Positions 22,259 through 30,141 of a DNA stretch of 32,706 bases are shown here, piece after piece. How positions within the stretch are numbered: position 1 is the stretch's first letter; each line of letters starts with the position of its first letter. Under the pieces are notes generated by a model. It saw only the letters and a list, made by a program, of their open reading frames with translations, was not told the DNA's origin and made no database searches. Both the position numbers and the translations under genes were made by a program. Source of the DNA: Patescibacteria group bacterium (GTDB lineage Bacteria > Patescibacteriota > Patescibacteriia > JAGVFQ01); contig JAGVFQ010000023.1 of NCBI GenBank assembly GCA_020057505.1, forward strand, positions 1 to 32,706. The letters run 5' to 3'.

Positions 22259-24454
22259 TTATAAAAATAATCTGGCCAGCCTTATTTCGTTATAACTATA
22301 TTCCTCTCCCAGTATTTCCCGCACTGGCGAGAGCAAGATTCCGCCGCTCTCGCGAAAGGCCGCTTGAATTTTATCAAATCGCTCCGACAGCGGCTTTAGA
22401 TGATCCAATCTCAAGTCCTTGCCCGCCTGCTTTAAATTTTCCAAATGGGAAATCACCGTGCCGGGAGCCAAATTTCGAGCCAAGGCAATCTGCTCAATAG
22501 TGAGGCCGGCCTGCAACAATTGCATTGTTTCATCATAAGTAGAGCCTAGCCTCCCGGCCGATCGCACGGCCCCCGAGCGGCGGATGCGGGCAAAGTTCGG
22601 CCGCTCCGCAAGATTATGGTTTTTAGCATAGCTAGTGATAACCGACATGAAGGCCTGGCCAAATCTTTGCAGTTTTTCTTTGCCCACGCCATTGATACGC
22701 AGGAAATTCTCAGGGCTTTGCGGCAGATAATAAGCCATCTGTTCCAGCGAGACGTCGCTAAAAATTACAAATGGCGGCACGCCGGCTTCTTGGGCAAGCT
22801 GCTTCCGCAGTGATCTGAGTTCAATAAAAAGTTCTGGCTCATATTCCACACTGCCAAAGGGTTCGCTCTCTTCCGATATTAATTCGGCTTTTCGCGGCCT
22901 CGTTAGGACGATCTTTTGCCGTTCCAATAAAAATTTCCTGCCCGCCTCGGTCAATCTGATAATCGGATATTCATCGCCGATTTTCACGAGCAAGCCTTTA
23001 GTAATGAGCAAACTGATAAAATATTTTATCTCATCGTCGTCGTATTCAGCCATGATACCAAAAACCGAGAGCCGATCATGCCCGAATTCAATTATTCTTC
23101 TTGCGGCTTTGCCTTGCAAAACTCCGGCTAAATGCTTGGCACCAAATCTCTCGCCGGTGCGGATAATAGCGGAAAGTATCTTTTGGGCGACGACAGTGGC
23201 GTCAAATTCTTCTTTGGGCGCGAGGCAATTGTCACAACCACGGCAATTATTCTTTCCGTCATGATTTTCATTAGTTGCCATCTCCCTCTCAGCATCGGGA
23301 AAAGCGGGAATGTTATTTTCGCCAAAATAGCGGAGTAAGTATTCCCGCCGGCAAGTTTTGAGCTCCGAATATTTGATAACTTGATTAAGTTTTTCTTTGG
23401 CCTTGGCGCATTCATCCGCGTCCTCTATTTCGTCGATAAAATAACCATGTTTGTGAATATCGCCGTAAGAAAAAAACAAAACGCATTCACTAGGCAAACC
23501 ATCGCGTCCGGCACGCCCAGTCTCTTGATAATAACCTTCGATTGACTTGGGCAAACTATAGTGGATGACGAGCCGCACGTCCGGCTTGTCGATGCCCATG
23601 CCAAAAGCAATGGTGGCGACGATAATCTGCGCTTCATCGCGGACAAATTTTTCTTGATTCAATCGCCGCAAATTATTATCCAACCCGGCGTGATAGGCGA
23701 ACGCCCGATAGCCCTCCTCGGAGAGATCGGCGGCCAAGTTCTCGGTTTCTTTTCTCGAAAAACAATAAATAATCGCCGACCGGTCTTTGTATTTTTTGAG
23801 CAGCTGAAGCAAGCTATAAAAAGCGTCTTTCTTGGGCTTCACGCTATAAATCAGATTGGGACGATTGAAACTGGAAATAAAAATTTTGGCATTTTTCAAA
23901 CTTAATTGTTCCACAATATCGCGCCGCACTCTTTCGGTAGCCGTGGCGGTAAGCGCAATAATCGACACCTTGGGCCAGTCGCGCCGGAGCATAATAAGAT
24001 TCCGATAATCCGGCCGAAAGTCGTGGCCCCATTCGGAAATGCAATGCGCCTCATCAACGGCGATCAAACTTATTTTTAGGGTTTTTAAAAAATTTTGAAA
24101 ATTAATCAAAGCCAGACGTTCCGGCGCTAGATATAAAATTTTTATTTTACCGGCCCGGACGAGATCTTCCACGCGGCCAATCTCCTTAGGCGAGAGTGAG
24201 CTATTAATAAATTCCGCCGCGATGCCATTAGCCTTGAGCCCGTCCACCTGATCTTTCATGAGAGCGATCAAGGGCGAGATAACCAAAGTGAGGCCAGGGA
24301 GCTTCATGGCCGGCAGTTCATAGCAAAGTGATTTGCCGCCGCCGGTGGGCATTAAAACCAATGAATCGTTTCCAAGAAGGACGTTATTAATAATCTCTTC
24401 TTGTAAAGGACGAAATTCATCATAGCCGAAATAATTTTTAAGCAGTTCAAGCAT
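22259..24454 (-). CDS. recQ: ATP-dependent DNA helicase RecQ
   Basis: This 731-residue protein is a 3'-5' helicase for recombination and fork repair. The order is: RecQ motif 0 (FGYDEFRPLQEEII), Walker A (MPTGGGKSLCY, 36-42), DEAH box (VDEAHCISEWGHDFRPDY, 134-151), motif VI (YYQETGRAGRDGLPS), the four-Cys zinc site (TCRREYLLRYF ... NCRGCDNC), a winged-helix RQC region, an HRDC domain (about 510-590, ELRSLRKQLAQEAGVPPFVIF) and a C-terminal HTH_40-like segment (AGLTIEQIALARNLAPGTVISHL). All core elements are intact and the length is usual. An extended -10 promoter lies about 30 bases upstream, directly against the previous gene's terminator. Confidence 0.96.
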   Translation of the reverse strand: MLELLKNYFGYDEFRPLQEEIINNVLLGNDSLVLMPTGGGKSLCYELPAMKLPGLTLVISPLIALMKDQVDGLKANGIAAEFINSSLSPKEIGRVEDLVRAGKIKILYLAPERLALINFQNFLKTLKISLIAVDEAHCISEWGHDFRPDYRNLIMLRRDWPKVSIIALTATATERVRRDIVEQLSLKNAKIFISSFNRPNLIYSVKPKKDAFYSLLQLLKKYKDRSAIIYCFSRKETENLAADLSEEGYRAFAYHAGLDNNLRRLNQEKFVRDEAQIIVATIAFGMGIDKPDVRLVIHYSLPKSIEGYYQETGRAGRDGLPSECVLFFSYGDIHKHGYFIDEIEDADECAKAKEKLNQVIKYSELKTCRREYLLRYFGENNIPAFPDAEREMATNENHDGKNNCRGCDNCLAPKEEFDATVVAQKILSAIIRTGERFGAKHLAGVLQGKAARRIIEFGHDRLSVFGIMAEYDDDEIKYFISLLITKGLLVKIGDEYPIIRLTEAGRKFLLERQKIVLTRPRKAELISEESEPFGSVEYEPELFIELRSLRKQLAQEAGVPPFVIFSDVSLEQMAYYLPQSPENFLRINGVGKEKLQRFGQAFMSVITSYAKNHNLAERPNFARIRRSGAVRSAGRLGSTYDETMQLLQAGLTIEQIALARNLAPGTVISHLENLKQAGKDLRLDHLKPLSERFDKIQAAFRESGGILLSPVREILGEEYSYNEIRLARLFL

Positions 24455-24484
24455 TTTATTTTTTATTAGCGTTTAATCTTAATC

Positions 24485-24493
24485 ATTATAACA
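24485..24493 (-). promoter_or_regulatory. Extended -10 promoter for recQ
   Basis: On the minus strand TGT is followed by TATAAT (24485-24490). No -35 is visible because that position falls inside the upstream terminator hairpin. It would give a leader of about 24 bases for recQ. Confidence 0.6.
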
Positions 24494-24514
24494 AAAATCG
24501 CCCGAAGAGGCGAT
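24493..24514 (-). terminator. Terminator of the zinc-ribbon gene
   Basis: On the minus strand ATCGCC, loop TCTTCG, GGCGAT, then TTTTTGTT. The T-run touches the recQ -10 element. A second hairpin (GGAGGAATA 24551-24559 with TATTCCTCC 24567-24575) lies between this one and the zinc-ribbon stop codon and may also end transcription. Confidence 0.7.
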
Positions 24515-24592
24515 AAAAAAATTTTTTAATAAAAATAATCTTAGAAGAAAGGAGGAATACTTTTAATATTCCTCCAAGAAAGCGGGAAATGA

Positions 24593-24790
24593 CTAGCTCA
24601 TTTTGAATTGATTTTCCGGGATAGGACCCCCATGGATGATAGGGCCGCCCTCCATTTCACCGTCACATTTTGGACATTTTGGCGGAACTACGCCCAACAT
24701 CAAGAACTCCTCGTCTTGATAGGCAGTTAATATCCCGCCGCAATTCTTGTCCCTGCATTGCCATAAATAATTCGGCGTAGGAAAAAGCAT
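24593..24790 (-). CDS. 65-residue zinc-ribbon protein, unknown function
   Basis: The protein carries Cys12, Cys17 (QCRDKNCGG) and Cys39, Cys42 (KCPKCDGEM), a four-Cys zinc-ribbon spacing. They bracket a short beta region (ILTAYQDEEFLMLGVVPP). The C-terminus is Gly/Pro-rich (GGPIIHGGPIPENQF). No family is recognised. The ribosome site AGGAGGG lies 5-6 bases before the ATG and is among the strongest in the window. It is monocistronic, with terminator hairpins after the stop. The role could be nucleic-acid binding or a protein adaptor; neither is shown. Confidence 0.75.
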   Translation of the reverse strand: MLFPTPNYLWQCRDKNCGGILTAYQDEEFLMLGVVPPKCPKCDGEMEGGPIIHGGPIPENQFKMS

Positions 24791-24893
24791 GTCGCCCTCC
24801 TTTCCTTTTTTTGTTTGCCTTCTTCTAAAATTATTTTATAAAAGAACAACGCCTCCAATAACGTCCGAGCATATGCAATATCATGCTAGTAAT

Positions 24894-25520
24894 TTACTCT
24901 ACTCCTTTTATGTACGAAGGAGTAACCAATCCGCCTTTTGAAAAATTTACATTTTTAAACTCTTTGAGAATTTCTTCCAAAAGACTTCTTTTTTCAATCC
25001 ATCTTCGGCGTTCTTCTTCATCTCTTTTTGTCCATCGCTCTTTTTGTTCTCCGACCGCACTTTGGCCCAATTCCGCCTCCATCACTTGATACGGCAAAAC
25101 TTTAAGAGAAGAGAACAAAGAAACGGCTTTCAAAGCTTTCTTCTGATAATTATCTAATAATTTATAATCATCTATTTCCCCAAAATTGGTTTTATCGATA
25201 AATACTACATCATTAATATCGATTCCAATTTCATTTGCTGTTGTCCCTGAAATTAAATTCGTCAGTTCTTTGGCTCTACTGGCTAAATCTACGCCGGCCT
25301 TATCTTCCACTTCTTCCGATACTTCCGTGGTTGGCGTTTCTTTATGTTCATACGCTCCCCGTTTTAATTTTGCCAAAATTTTACTTTTAGCTTTCAAAAC
25401 AACTTGATCGAGCTTCTTAATCTCCTCTTCCCATCTTTTCACGTCTTCAGGATGGCTTTCTTTTGCTTGTTCGTACAAGTCTTTTGGTTTGGTTTCAAAA
25501 TTTTTTTCTTTTGAATCCAT
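24894..25520 (-). CDS. Hypothetical charged helical protein
   Basis: This 208-residue soluble protein has no signal peptide or membrane helix. Residues 1-60 are highly charged and helical (DVKRWEEEIKKLDQVVLKAK). A Thr/Glu-rich linker follows, then a mixed central part (ANEIGIDINDVVFIDKTNF), and the C-terminal third is again charged and helical (RWTKRDEEERRRWIEKRSLL). I do not recognise the family. The central INDVVFIDKTNFGEIDDYKLLDNYQKKAL might be a small globular domain. It lies between the zinc-ribbon and TolB-like genes with about 100-base spacers, so it is probably its own transcript; TATAGT upstream is a weak -10 candidate. Confidence 0.6.
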   Translation of the reverse strand: MDSKEKNFETKPKDLYEQAKESHPEDVKRWEEEIKKLDQVVLKAKSKILAKLKRGAYEHKETPTTEVSEEVEDKAGVDLASRAKELTNLISGTTANEIGIDINDVVFIDKTNFGEIDDYKLLDNYQKKALKAVSLFSSLKVLPYQVMEAELGQSAVGEQKERWTKRDEEERRRWIEKRSLLEEILKEFKNVNFSKGGLVTPSYIKGVE

Positions 25521-25615
25521 AAGTTTATTTAACTATAATTTTATTCCCCTTTTCAAGTTCTGCTTTAATCCTTGGTTTCACTATTTGATTATAGTGACGT
25601 AAATTTATCCATGTC

Positions 25616-26218
25616 CTAATTAACTGGAATTACTTTTGCCCCAGTGCTTACATCGTCACATTTATGTTCAAGGCGCAAAACAATTTCTTCTTTTTGTGAT
25701 AAGAGGTTTTTCTTGTATATATTAGTTTCATAGGTGCCACCACTGCCTGCGGGACCACAATCTTGCAATGTCACAGCATAGATCAGATTGTTGCCATCTT
25801 CTGACCAACTAAACTGATTCTCAATATTCGCATTGGTAGGAGCAGGAAGAATAGGGCCTATAAATTCTTTGATTTCGGTCCCATCAATATTGGCAACGAA
25901 AATCTGATGTGGCCACGCGGGCTTTTGCATATACGCGACTTTCTTACCGTTCGGAGATAGCGAAGCATATATCTCTTCTGGTAAACCAATAGCATTAGGA
26001 TTAGATTGAACAGCTACATGGAGACCACTAGCTTCTTTTATTCCGCCCTCTTTCACAAAATAAAAAAACCAATCATTCTTTTCGTGCTGGAAAAGACCTA
26101 AAGGTTTTGATAATTGTTCTAACGTTGTTTTTGGAGATGGCTTTGCACTAGCTTGAACAAGGAAATAAACATTGAATCCTACAGAAATAATGAGAAACGC
26201 GATTAGTAGTTTTTTCAT
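25616..26218 (-). CDS. Exported or membrane-anchored TolB-like beta-propeller fragment protein
   Basis: This 200-residue protein has a basic start and a hydrophobic helix (MKKLLIAFLIISVGFNVYFLV, about 4-21), serving as signal or anchor. Two WD40-like/PD40 repeat cores follow: YASLSPNGKKVAYMQ and FSWSEDGNNLIYAV, each with the S-P/E-D/N-G-x-x-(V/L)-x-Y pattern of TolB propellers. Two blades are too few for a closed propeller, so the protein is either short by descent or assembles with itself. It has Cys in the C-terminal part (LQDCGPAGSGG and EHKCDDVSTG) that could form a disulfide outside the membrane. Function unknown. Confidence 0.65.
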   Translation of the reverse strand: MKKLLIAFLIISVGFNVYFLVQASAKPSPKTTLEQLSKPLGLFQHEKNDWFFYFVKEGGIKEASGLHVAVQSNPNAIGLPEEIYASLSPNGKKVAYMQKPAWPHQIFVANIDGTEIKEFIGPILPAPTNANIENQFSWSEDGNNLIYAVTLQDCGPAGSGGTYETNIYKKNLLSQKEEIVLRLEHKCDDVSTGAKVIPVN

Positions 26219-26324
26219 ATAGCTGTATGTTAGTGGATAAATTTATCTCACTTAACTGGTTTTTACGCGGAAACATTTCTCTTTTACTACCTAATTGTTT
26301 AAGAAAAGCGAAAACCACTTCAAC

Positions 26325-27500
26325 CTACTGTTTTATCGGCATAATTATATATAAATAGCCGGGCATCGGCTTGGTTTCACCATCATCCTTGCGGAGCGGG
26401 CGAAGGAGGCAGGCAGTGGAGTCGTTCGTCACCTCAAAGGAAATGAGATCACTGCCAATATTTTGCAGGCCATCGAGCAAATAGCGATAATTGACCGTGA
26501 TTTTGTTATTCTCGCCGGAAATTTCCGTTTCCAGGCGCGTATTGCTCTCACCCAGTTGATTATTCACCGAAGAAATCTCAATTTCCTGATCAGCGGGAAT
26601 AAAGTCCAGATTTATGTCAAAAATGCCGCTTTTGGAGAATAAGCTCGCGGTTTTGACCGTCTTCACAAAGCCCGGGACGCTCAAAATCGCCTTGGTTTTG
26701 TGCTCTGAGGGGATAATCTGGCGATAATTCGGATATTGGCCTTCAATTGTCCGGGAGACGAGCTCCATGCTGTCAAAAGAAAATAAAATCTGATTTTCAC
26801 TCAAATAAACTTCAATCTCATCGCCCTCGGCCAAAGACTTGCCTGTGATCTCATCGCCGCTTTGCGACCGTTTGTAGCCGGAGAGGATGCGCAAGAGCTC
26901 TTGGAGCGTCCTCGCCGGGACAATCACGCTCGCCTCGCTCTTGGCTTCTTTCTTGGTACTAATAATCCTCTCTGCCAAGCGATAGCTGTCCGTCGCCGCT
27001 ATAGCGAGACTGTTTTTGCTAAAACTCATAAACACGCCGCTTAGTTCAAGCCTCGCTTCATTTTGCGAGACCGCGAAAGCGACCTGGTTTACTGCTTTTA
27101 TAAATTCTTCAATCTTATAGACATAAGGATTGGTTTTTTCAATTTTCGGAATCAAGGGAAAATCCGACGCTTCTTGGCCACGGATTTTGGTTTTGAATTT
27201 TTTACACTTAATATCCAGACTTTGGTCTTTTAATTCTATATCCACTTTTTCATTGGGCAGTAAACTCACGTAATCCGAGAAAAGTTTTGACTGGACTGTA
27301 AACTCGCCCGGCTCGTCAATCTTCCCGCGCACGATACAGGTGACGCCAATCTCAAGATTAGTTGCCATCAATTTGAGGACGCCGTCTTCCGCTTTTAAAA
27401 GCACGTTGTTTAATATCGGCAGATTAATATTTTTGGAAGATACGTGGCTTACGACGAATAATCCTTGGTTTAAATTTTCTTGAGTGCAGGATAGTTTCAT
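26325..27500 (-). CDS. dnaN: DNA polymerase III beta subunit (sliding clamp)
   Basis: This 391-residue protein starts MKLSCTQENLNQGLFVVSHV, the standard DnaN beginning, and shows the three-domain clamp pattern: LPILNNVLLKAEDGVLKLMATNLEIG, ELSGVFMSFSKNSLAIAATDSYRLAERI and the C-terminal YRYLLDGLQNI. It ends YLYIIMPIKQ, like the usual PMxx end of the clamp. It encircles DNA and tethers the polymerase. It follows dnaA on the same strand across a 231-base spacer, the typical dnaA-dnaN order beside an origin. The length is slightly above the common 366-380. Confidence 0.95.
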   Translation of the reverse strand: MKLSCTQENLNQGLFVVSHVSSKNINLPILNNVLLKAEDGVLKLMATNLEIGVTCIVRGKIDEPGEFTVQSKLFSDYVSLLPNEKVDIELKDQSLDIKCKKFKTKIRGQEASDFPLIPKIEKTNPYVYKIEEFIKAVNQVAFAVSQNEARLELSGVFMSFSKNSLAIAATDSYRLAERIISTKKEAKSEASVIVPARTLQELLRILSGYKRSQSGDEITGKSLAEGDEIEVYLSENQILFSFDSMELVSRTIEGQYPNYRQIIPSEHKTKAILSVPGFVKTVKTASLFSKSGIFDINLDFIPADQEIEISSVNNQLGESNTRLETEISGENNKITVNYRYLLDGLQNIGSDLISFEVTNDSTACLLRPLRKDDGETKPMPGYLYIIMPIKQ

Positions 27501-27554
27501 ATACTATATATTAATTATTAACTATTTATATATAAAGAATAACTATAATAAGGG

Positions 27555-27729
27555 AGTGGATAAAAAAGTAAGAATGTGATTTTTTGTTTTGGCTTGCGAA
27601 AAATTTGGAAAATTTTCTGTTCACATCTCGCTCGTAAACTGTTCGTAAGTTTGGTATAACTTTTTTTAAAATAAAACTTTTCCCCAGCTGACCAATTTTT
27701 GTGTACAGCTGGTCAAGAGTTTGTGCACA
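27555..27729. promoter_or_regulatory. dnaA-dnaN spacer with DnaA-box-like sites and alternative hairpins
   Basis: Two sites match TTATNCACA at 8 of 9: TTATCCACT (minus strand, 27555-27563) and TTGTGCACA (plus, 27721-27729). Between them CCAGCTG (27684-27690) can pair with CAGCTGG (27706-27712). The overlapping TGACCA (27689-27694) can pair instead with TGGTCA (27710-27715), so the two hairpins exclude each other. On the minus strand a T-rich stretch follows, so one of them may end the dnaA message. Confidence 0.5.
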
Positions 27730-27731
27730 CT

Positions 27732-29105
27732 TTAACCGCCGTAAATTCGCTGTCTAATTTGCTCAATTTCTTGTCGCATCTTTTCATCGTTTTCAATATT
27801 TTTCGCAATTTTTTCGTATGCGTGAATCGCGGTCGTATGATCGCGGCCGCCCAACTCCTGGCCGATGGCGGGATAGGAACTTTTGAGCTCCGAGCGCATG
27901 AGATACATGATAATCTGGCGCGGCACAACGAGCCTTTTTTCGCGGCACTTACCCACTATTTCAGCTATAGATACGTCAAAAAATGTTGATACCATAGTTA
28001 TGAGTTGTTTTGGCGTGACTGATCTTTTTTGGCCAGAAAAAGAATCCGTAATGGAGGAAAGCAGTTTTTTTACTTCATCGAGCGTCGGCAGCTTATTACT
28101 CAATTGCTGGTAAGCGATGATGCGATTCAAGGCTCCTTCGAGCTCTCGAATATTATTTTGTACATTCGTGGCGATGTAATTGATAATTTCCGGATCAAGA
28201 TTATAATTTTTTTCTTTGCATTTGCTTTCAAGAATCGCGACTCTCGTCTCAAGGTCGGGTTTGGAAATATCGGCAATCATCCCCCATTCAAAGCGGGTAA
28301 GCAATCGGTGTTCGAGCGCGGGGATGGCTTTGGGCGGACGATCAGAACTGATTACCACTTGTTTGTTATTTTGGTGGAGTTCATTAAAAGTATGGAAAAA
28401 CATTTCCTGCGTCCCCTCTTTGCCGGCGATGAATTGGATATCGTCGATCATCAAGAGATCAATAGAACGATATTTAGTTTTGAATCTTTCCACTTCACCC
28501 GAAGAAAGCGAAGAGGTAAAATCATTCATGAATTTTTCGCAGGTCGTGTAGATTATTTTTTTGTTCGGATATTTTTCGAGCAAGGAATGGCCGATCGCTT
28601 GCATCAAGTGCGTCTTGCCGAGGCCTGCGCCGCCGTAGATAAAAAGCGGATTGTAAATTTTACCCGGGTTCATGGCGACAGCCTGGGCCGCGGCGTGGGC
28701 GAGTTCGTTGCCTTTGCCGACAATGAAATATTTAAAAGTATAGCGAGGATTAAGGCCAAAATAATTAGTATTTTCTTTTTCTTCCGGCATTTCCAGAATT
28801 TTTTCCGACGGCAATTCTTTTTTGAGCGCGGGGTTTACCGGAGCTTGCTTCATCGCGCCGACTTTGTAGACAACCTCTTTTATTTTTCCCTGCGTGGCGT
28901 TTTCCATGGCGAGCAAAATAGCTTTCTGATATTTCTTTTCCAGCCACTCTTTGATAAAAGCACTCGGCACGCCGATCACGGCTTGTTCCGCTTCGACCGA
29001 AGAAATAAAAGTTCCTTTGAACCATGTGGAAAAATTCGCTTTGCTTAAAGTCATCTCCAGTTCGCCAAGTACGGCTTGCCAAAGTTGTTGTAAGTCAGAA
29101 TCCAT
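27732..29105 (-). CDS. dnaA: Chromosomal replication initiator DnaA
   Basis: Read from the ATG at 29105 this is 457 residues. Domain I begins MDSDLQQLWQAVLGELEMTL with NFSTWFKGTF. A variable linker leads to the AAA+ domain, with NPLFIYGGAGLGKTHLMQAIG (Walker A near 158-166) and LLMIDDIQFIAGKEGTQEMFF (Walker B). The DNA-binding domain IV ends with RQIIMYLMRSELKSSYPAIG and the signature LGGRDHTTAIHAYEKI. An in-frame ATG at 29153 would add 16 residues that do not look like DnaA. A -10 box (29160-29165) would start the RNA almost exactly there, so the inner ATG with a leader of about 48 bases is preferred. Confidence 0.96.
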   Translation of the reverse strand: MDSDLQQLWQAVLGELEMTLSKANFSTWFKGTFISSVEAEQAVIGVPSAFIKEWLEKKYQKAILLAMENATQGKIKEVVYKVGAMKQAPVNPALKKELPSEKILEMPEEKENTNYFGLNPRYTFKYFIVGKGNELAHAAAQAVAMNPGKIYNPLFIYGGAGLGKTHLMQAIGHSLLEKYPNKKIIYTTCEKFMNDFTSSLSSGEVERFKTKYRSIDLLMIDDIQFIAGKEGTQEMFFHTFNELHQNNKQVVISSDRPPKAIPALEHRLLTRFEWGMIADISKPDLETRVAILESKCKEKNYNLDPEIINYIATNVQNNIRELEGALNRIIAYQQLSNKLPTLDEVKKLLSSITDSFSGQKRSVTPKQLITMVSTFFDVSIAEIVGKCREKRLVVPRQIIMYLMRSELKSSYPAIGQELGGRDHTTAIHAYEKIAKNIENDEKMRQEIEQIRQRIYGG

Positions 29106-29159
29106 AATATTTTTTTGCTCTAAATTAGATATTTTTTGTCTGTAGGAAGTCATAATACT

Positions 29160-29168
29160 ATTCTAGCA
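29160..29168 (-). promoter_or_regulatory. Extended -10 promoter for dnaA
   Basis: On the minus strand TGC followed by TAGAAT. The -35 position reads TTTATG, a poor match. The predicted RNA start is near 29153. Confidence 0.55.
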
Positions 29169-29209
29169 CAGAAGAAGAATAGCATAAACCAGCGAAAAAG
29201 TGCAACAAG

Positions 29210-29330
29210 TGTGGGTAAGGTGTGGATGAACTGTGGGGAACCGGTTTTTCCGAGAATTATCAATTATTATTGCTAAATTTTCATAAATTGGTATAATAAA
29301 GAATAAGTAATTAATATTTTTTAAAAATTT
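29210..29330. other. Putative replication origin (oriC): phased DnaA boxes and AT-rich tract
   Basis: Three 9-mers read TGTGGGTAA (29210), TGTGGATGA (29221) and TGTGGGGAA (29232). Their complements TTACCCACA, TCATCCACA and TTCCCCACA are one to two bases from the DnaA box TTATCCACA. All have the same orientation and start exactly 11 bp apart, one helical turn. GGGGAACCGG follows, then a strongly AT-rich run (29255-29330) starting with TTATTATTGCTA-like triplets, a plausible unwinding element. The dnaA/rpmH position is a classic oriC site. Origin activity is inferred. Confidence 0.7.
29289..29297 (+). promoter_or_regulatory. Extended -10 promoter for rpmH-rnpA-yidD
   Basis: TGG followed by TATAAT (29292-29297), with TTGCTA at 29270-29275 as a 16-base-spaced -35 candidate. 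It lies inside the AT-rich tract of the putative origin, so transcription could influence unwinding. Confidence 0.7.
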
Positions 29331-29468
29331 ATGCATGTAACGACTTATCATCCAAAAAAGAGAAAAAGAGCTAAAACTCACGGGTTTAGGAAAAGAATGG
29401 CCACAAAAAATGGCCGCAATGTGCTCAAGCGTCGCCGACTGAAGAAACGCTGGAAACTAACCGTCTAA
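29331..29468 (+). CDS. rpmH: 50S ribosomal protein L34
   Basis: This 45-residue, highly basic protein reads [19 protein letters not shown] and continues [20 protein letters not shown] before ending RWKLTV. [19 protein letters not shown] and GRNVLxxRRxKxR are the L34 hallmarks. It is a small subunit protein of the large ribosomal subunit. The MHV extension before TYHP replaces the usual MKR(T). The frame lies divergent from dnaA and begins the rpmH-rnpA-yidD series found next to many bacterial origins. No Shine-Dalgarno site precedes it. Confidence 0.96.
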   Translation: MHVTTYHPKKRKRAKTHGFRKRMATKNGRNVLKRRRLKKRWKLTV

Positions 29469-29499
29469 GATTTTCTTGTTCTTAAATTTTAGCTATTTT

Positions 29500-29847
29500 A
29501 TGCTACAAAAAGTCAATCGTTTAGCGAAAAAAAAGGATTTTGACCGGGTTTTGCGGTTTGGGCAAGGAATAATCTTGAAAGATTTGGGCCTGAAAATCAG
29601 CAAAAATGACCTGCCGATGACCCGTTTTGGCTTTATTGTTAGCAATAAAATCGCCAAGCGGGCGAATAAAAGAAATAAGCTCAAGCGACGATTGAGAGAT
29701 ATAATTAGGCTAAAAATAAAGGAAAAAAGATTGAAAAACGGTTTGGATGCGGTCGTTATCGCTCGCCAGGGTATTTTGGACAGGACTTATTTGGAATTGA
29801 AAGAAGAACTTGAATTTGGCTTAAATAAACTAAAAATTTTGAATTAG
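29500..29847 (+). CDS. rnpA: Ribonuclease P protein component
   Basis: From the ATG at 29500 this is a 115-residue basic protein, MLQKVNRLAKKKDFDRVLRF and on. It contains FGFIVSNKIAKRANKRNKLKRRLRDIIR, where RNKLKRRLR (58-66) is the RNR signature that binds the catalytic RNA. It matures tRNA 5' ends together with RNase P RNA, which is not in the window. An in-frame TTG at 29476 would add FLNFSYF-type residues foreign to the family. It lies 31 bases after rpmH and 3 bases before yidD, so the three form an operon. Confidence 0.95.
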   Translation: MLQKVNRLAKKKDFDRVLRFGQGIILKDLGLKISKNDLPMTRFGFIVSNKIAKRANKRNKLKRRLRDIIRLKIKEKRLKNGLDAVVIARQGILDRTYLELKEELEFGLNKLKILN

Positions 29848-29850
29848 CGC

Positions 29851-30108
29851 ATGAATTTTTTCTCCAAAGCGAGCAAAATATTTGTTTTAAATTCGATTCG
29901 GGTTTATCAGCGGACGATTTCGCCGGATCATGGTTTGATCGGGCGGGTTATCTTCCCTTTTGGCGCCTGCCGCTATAAACCCACCTGCTCGGAATACACA
30001 TATCAAGCGATTGATAAATACGGCGTGCTTAAAGGCTCGCTCATGGGTTCTTGGCGGATTTTACGCTGCAACCCTTTTTGCAGGGGCGGCGATGACCCGG
30101 TAAAATAA
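29851..30108 (+). CDS. yidD: Membrane protein insertion efficiency factor YidD
   Basis: This 85-residue protein has the family core [21 protein letters not shown] (38-58) and [19 protein letters not shown] near the end, with three conserved Cys. A short amphipathic N-terminal helix ([18 protein letters not shown]) associates it with the inner face of the membrane, where it assists YidC. The first residue follows rnpA by 3 bases. Unusually, yidC and jag do not follow; a prolyl-tRNA synthetase gene does. Confidence 0.95.
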   Translation: MNFFSKASKIFVLNSIRVYQRTISPDHGLIGRVIFPFGACRYKPTCSEYTYQAIDKYGVLKGSLMGSWRILRCNPFCRGGDDPVK

Positions 30109-30141
30109 GTGAATTTATAAAAGAGAATTAAACGGTTTGTT

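Noticed and set aside
27619-27627. Further DnaA box in the dnaA-dnaN spacer
   Set aside because: It matches the consensus at only about seven of nine positions, not distinguishable from chance in AT-rich DNA.
28029-29048. Long plus-strand open frame opposite dnaA (339 codons)
   Set aside because: It lies wholly antisense to a well-supported dnaA, its translation is Phe/Arg-rich with no family features, and it has no start signals.
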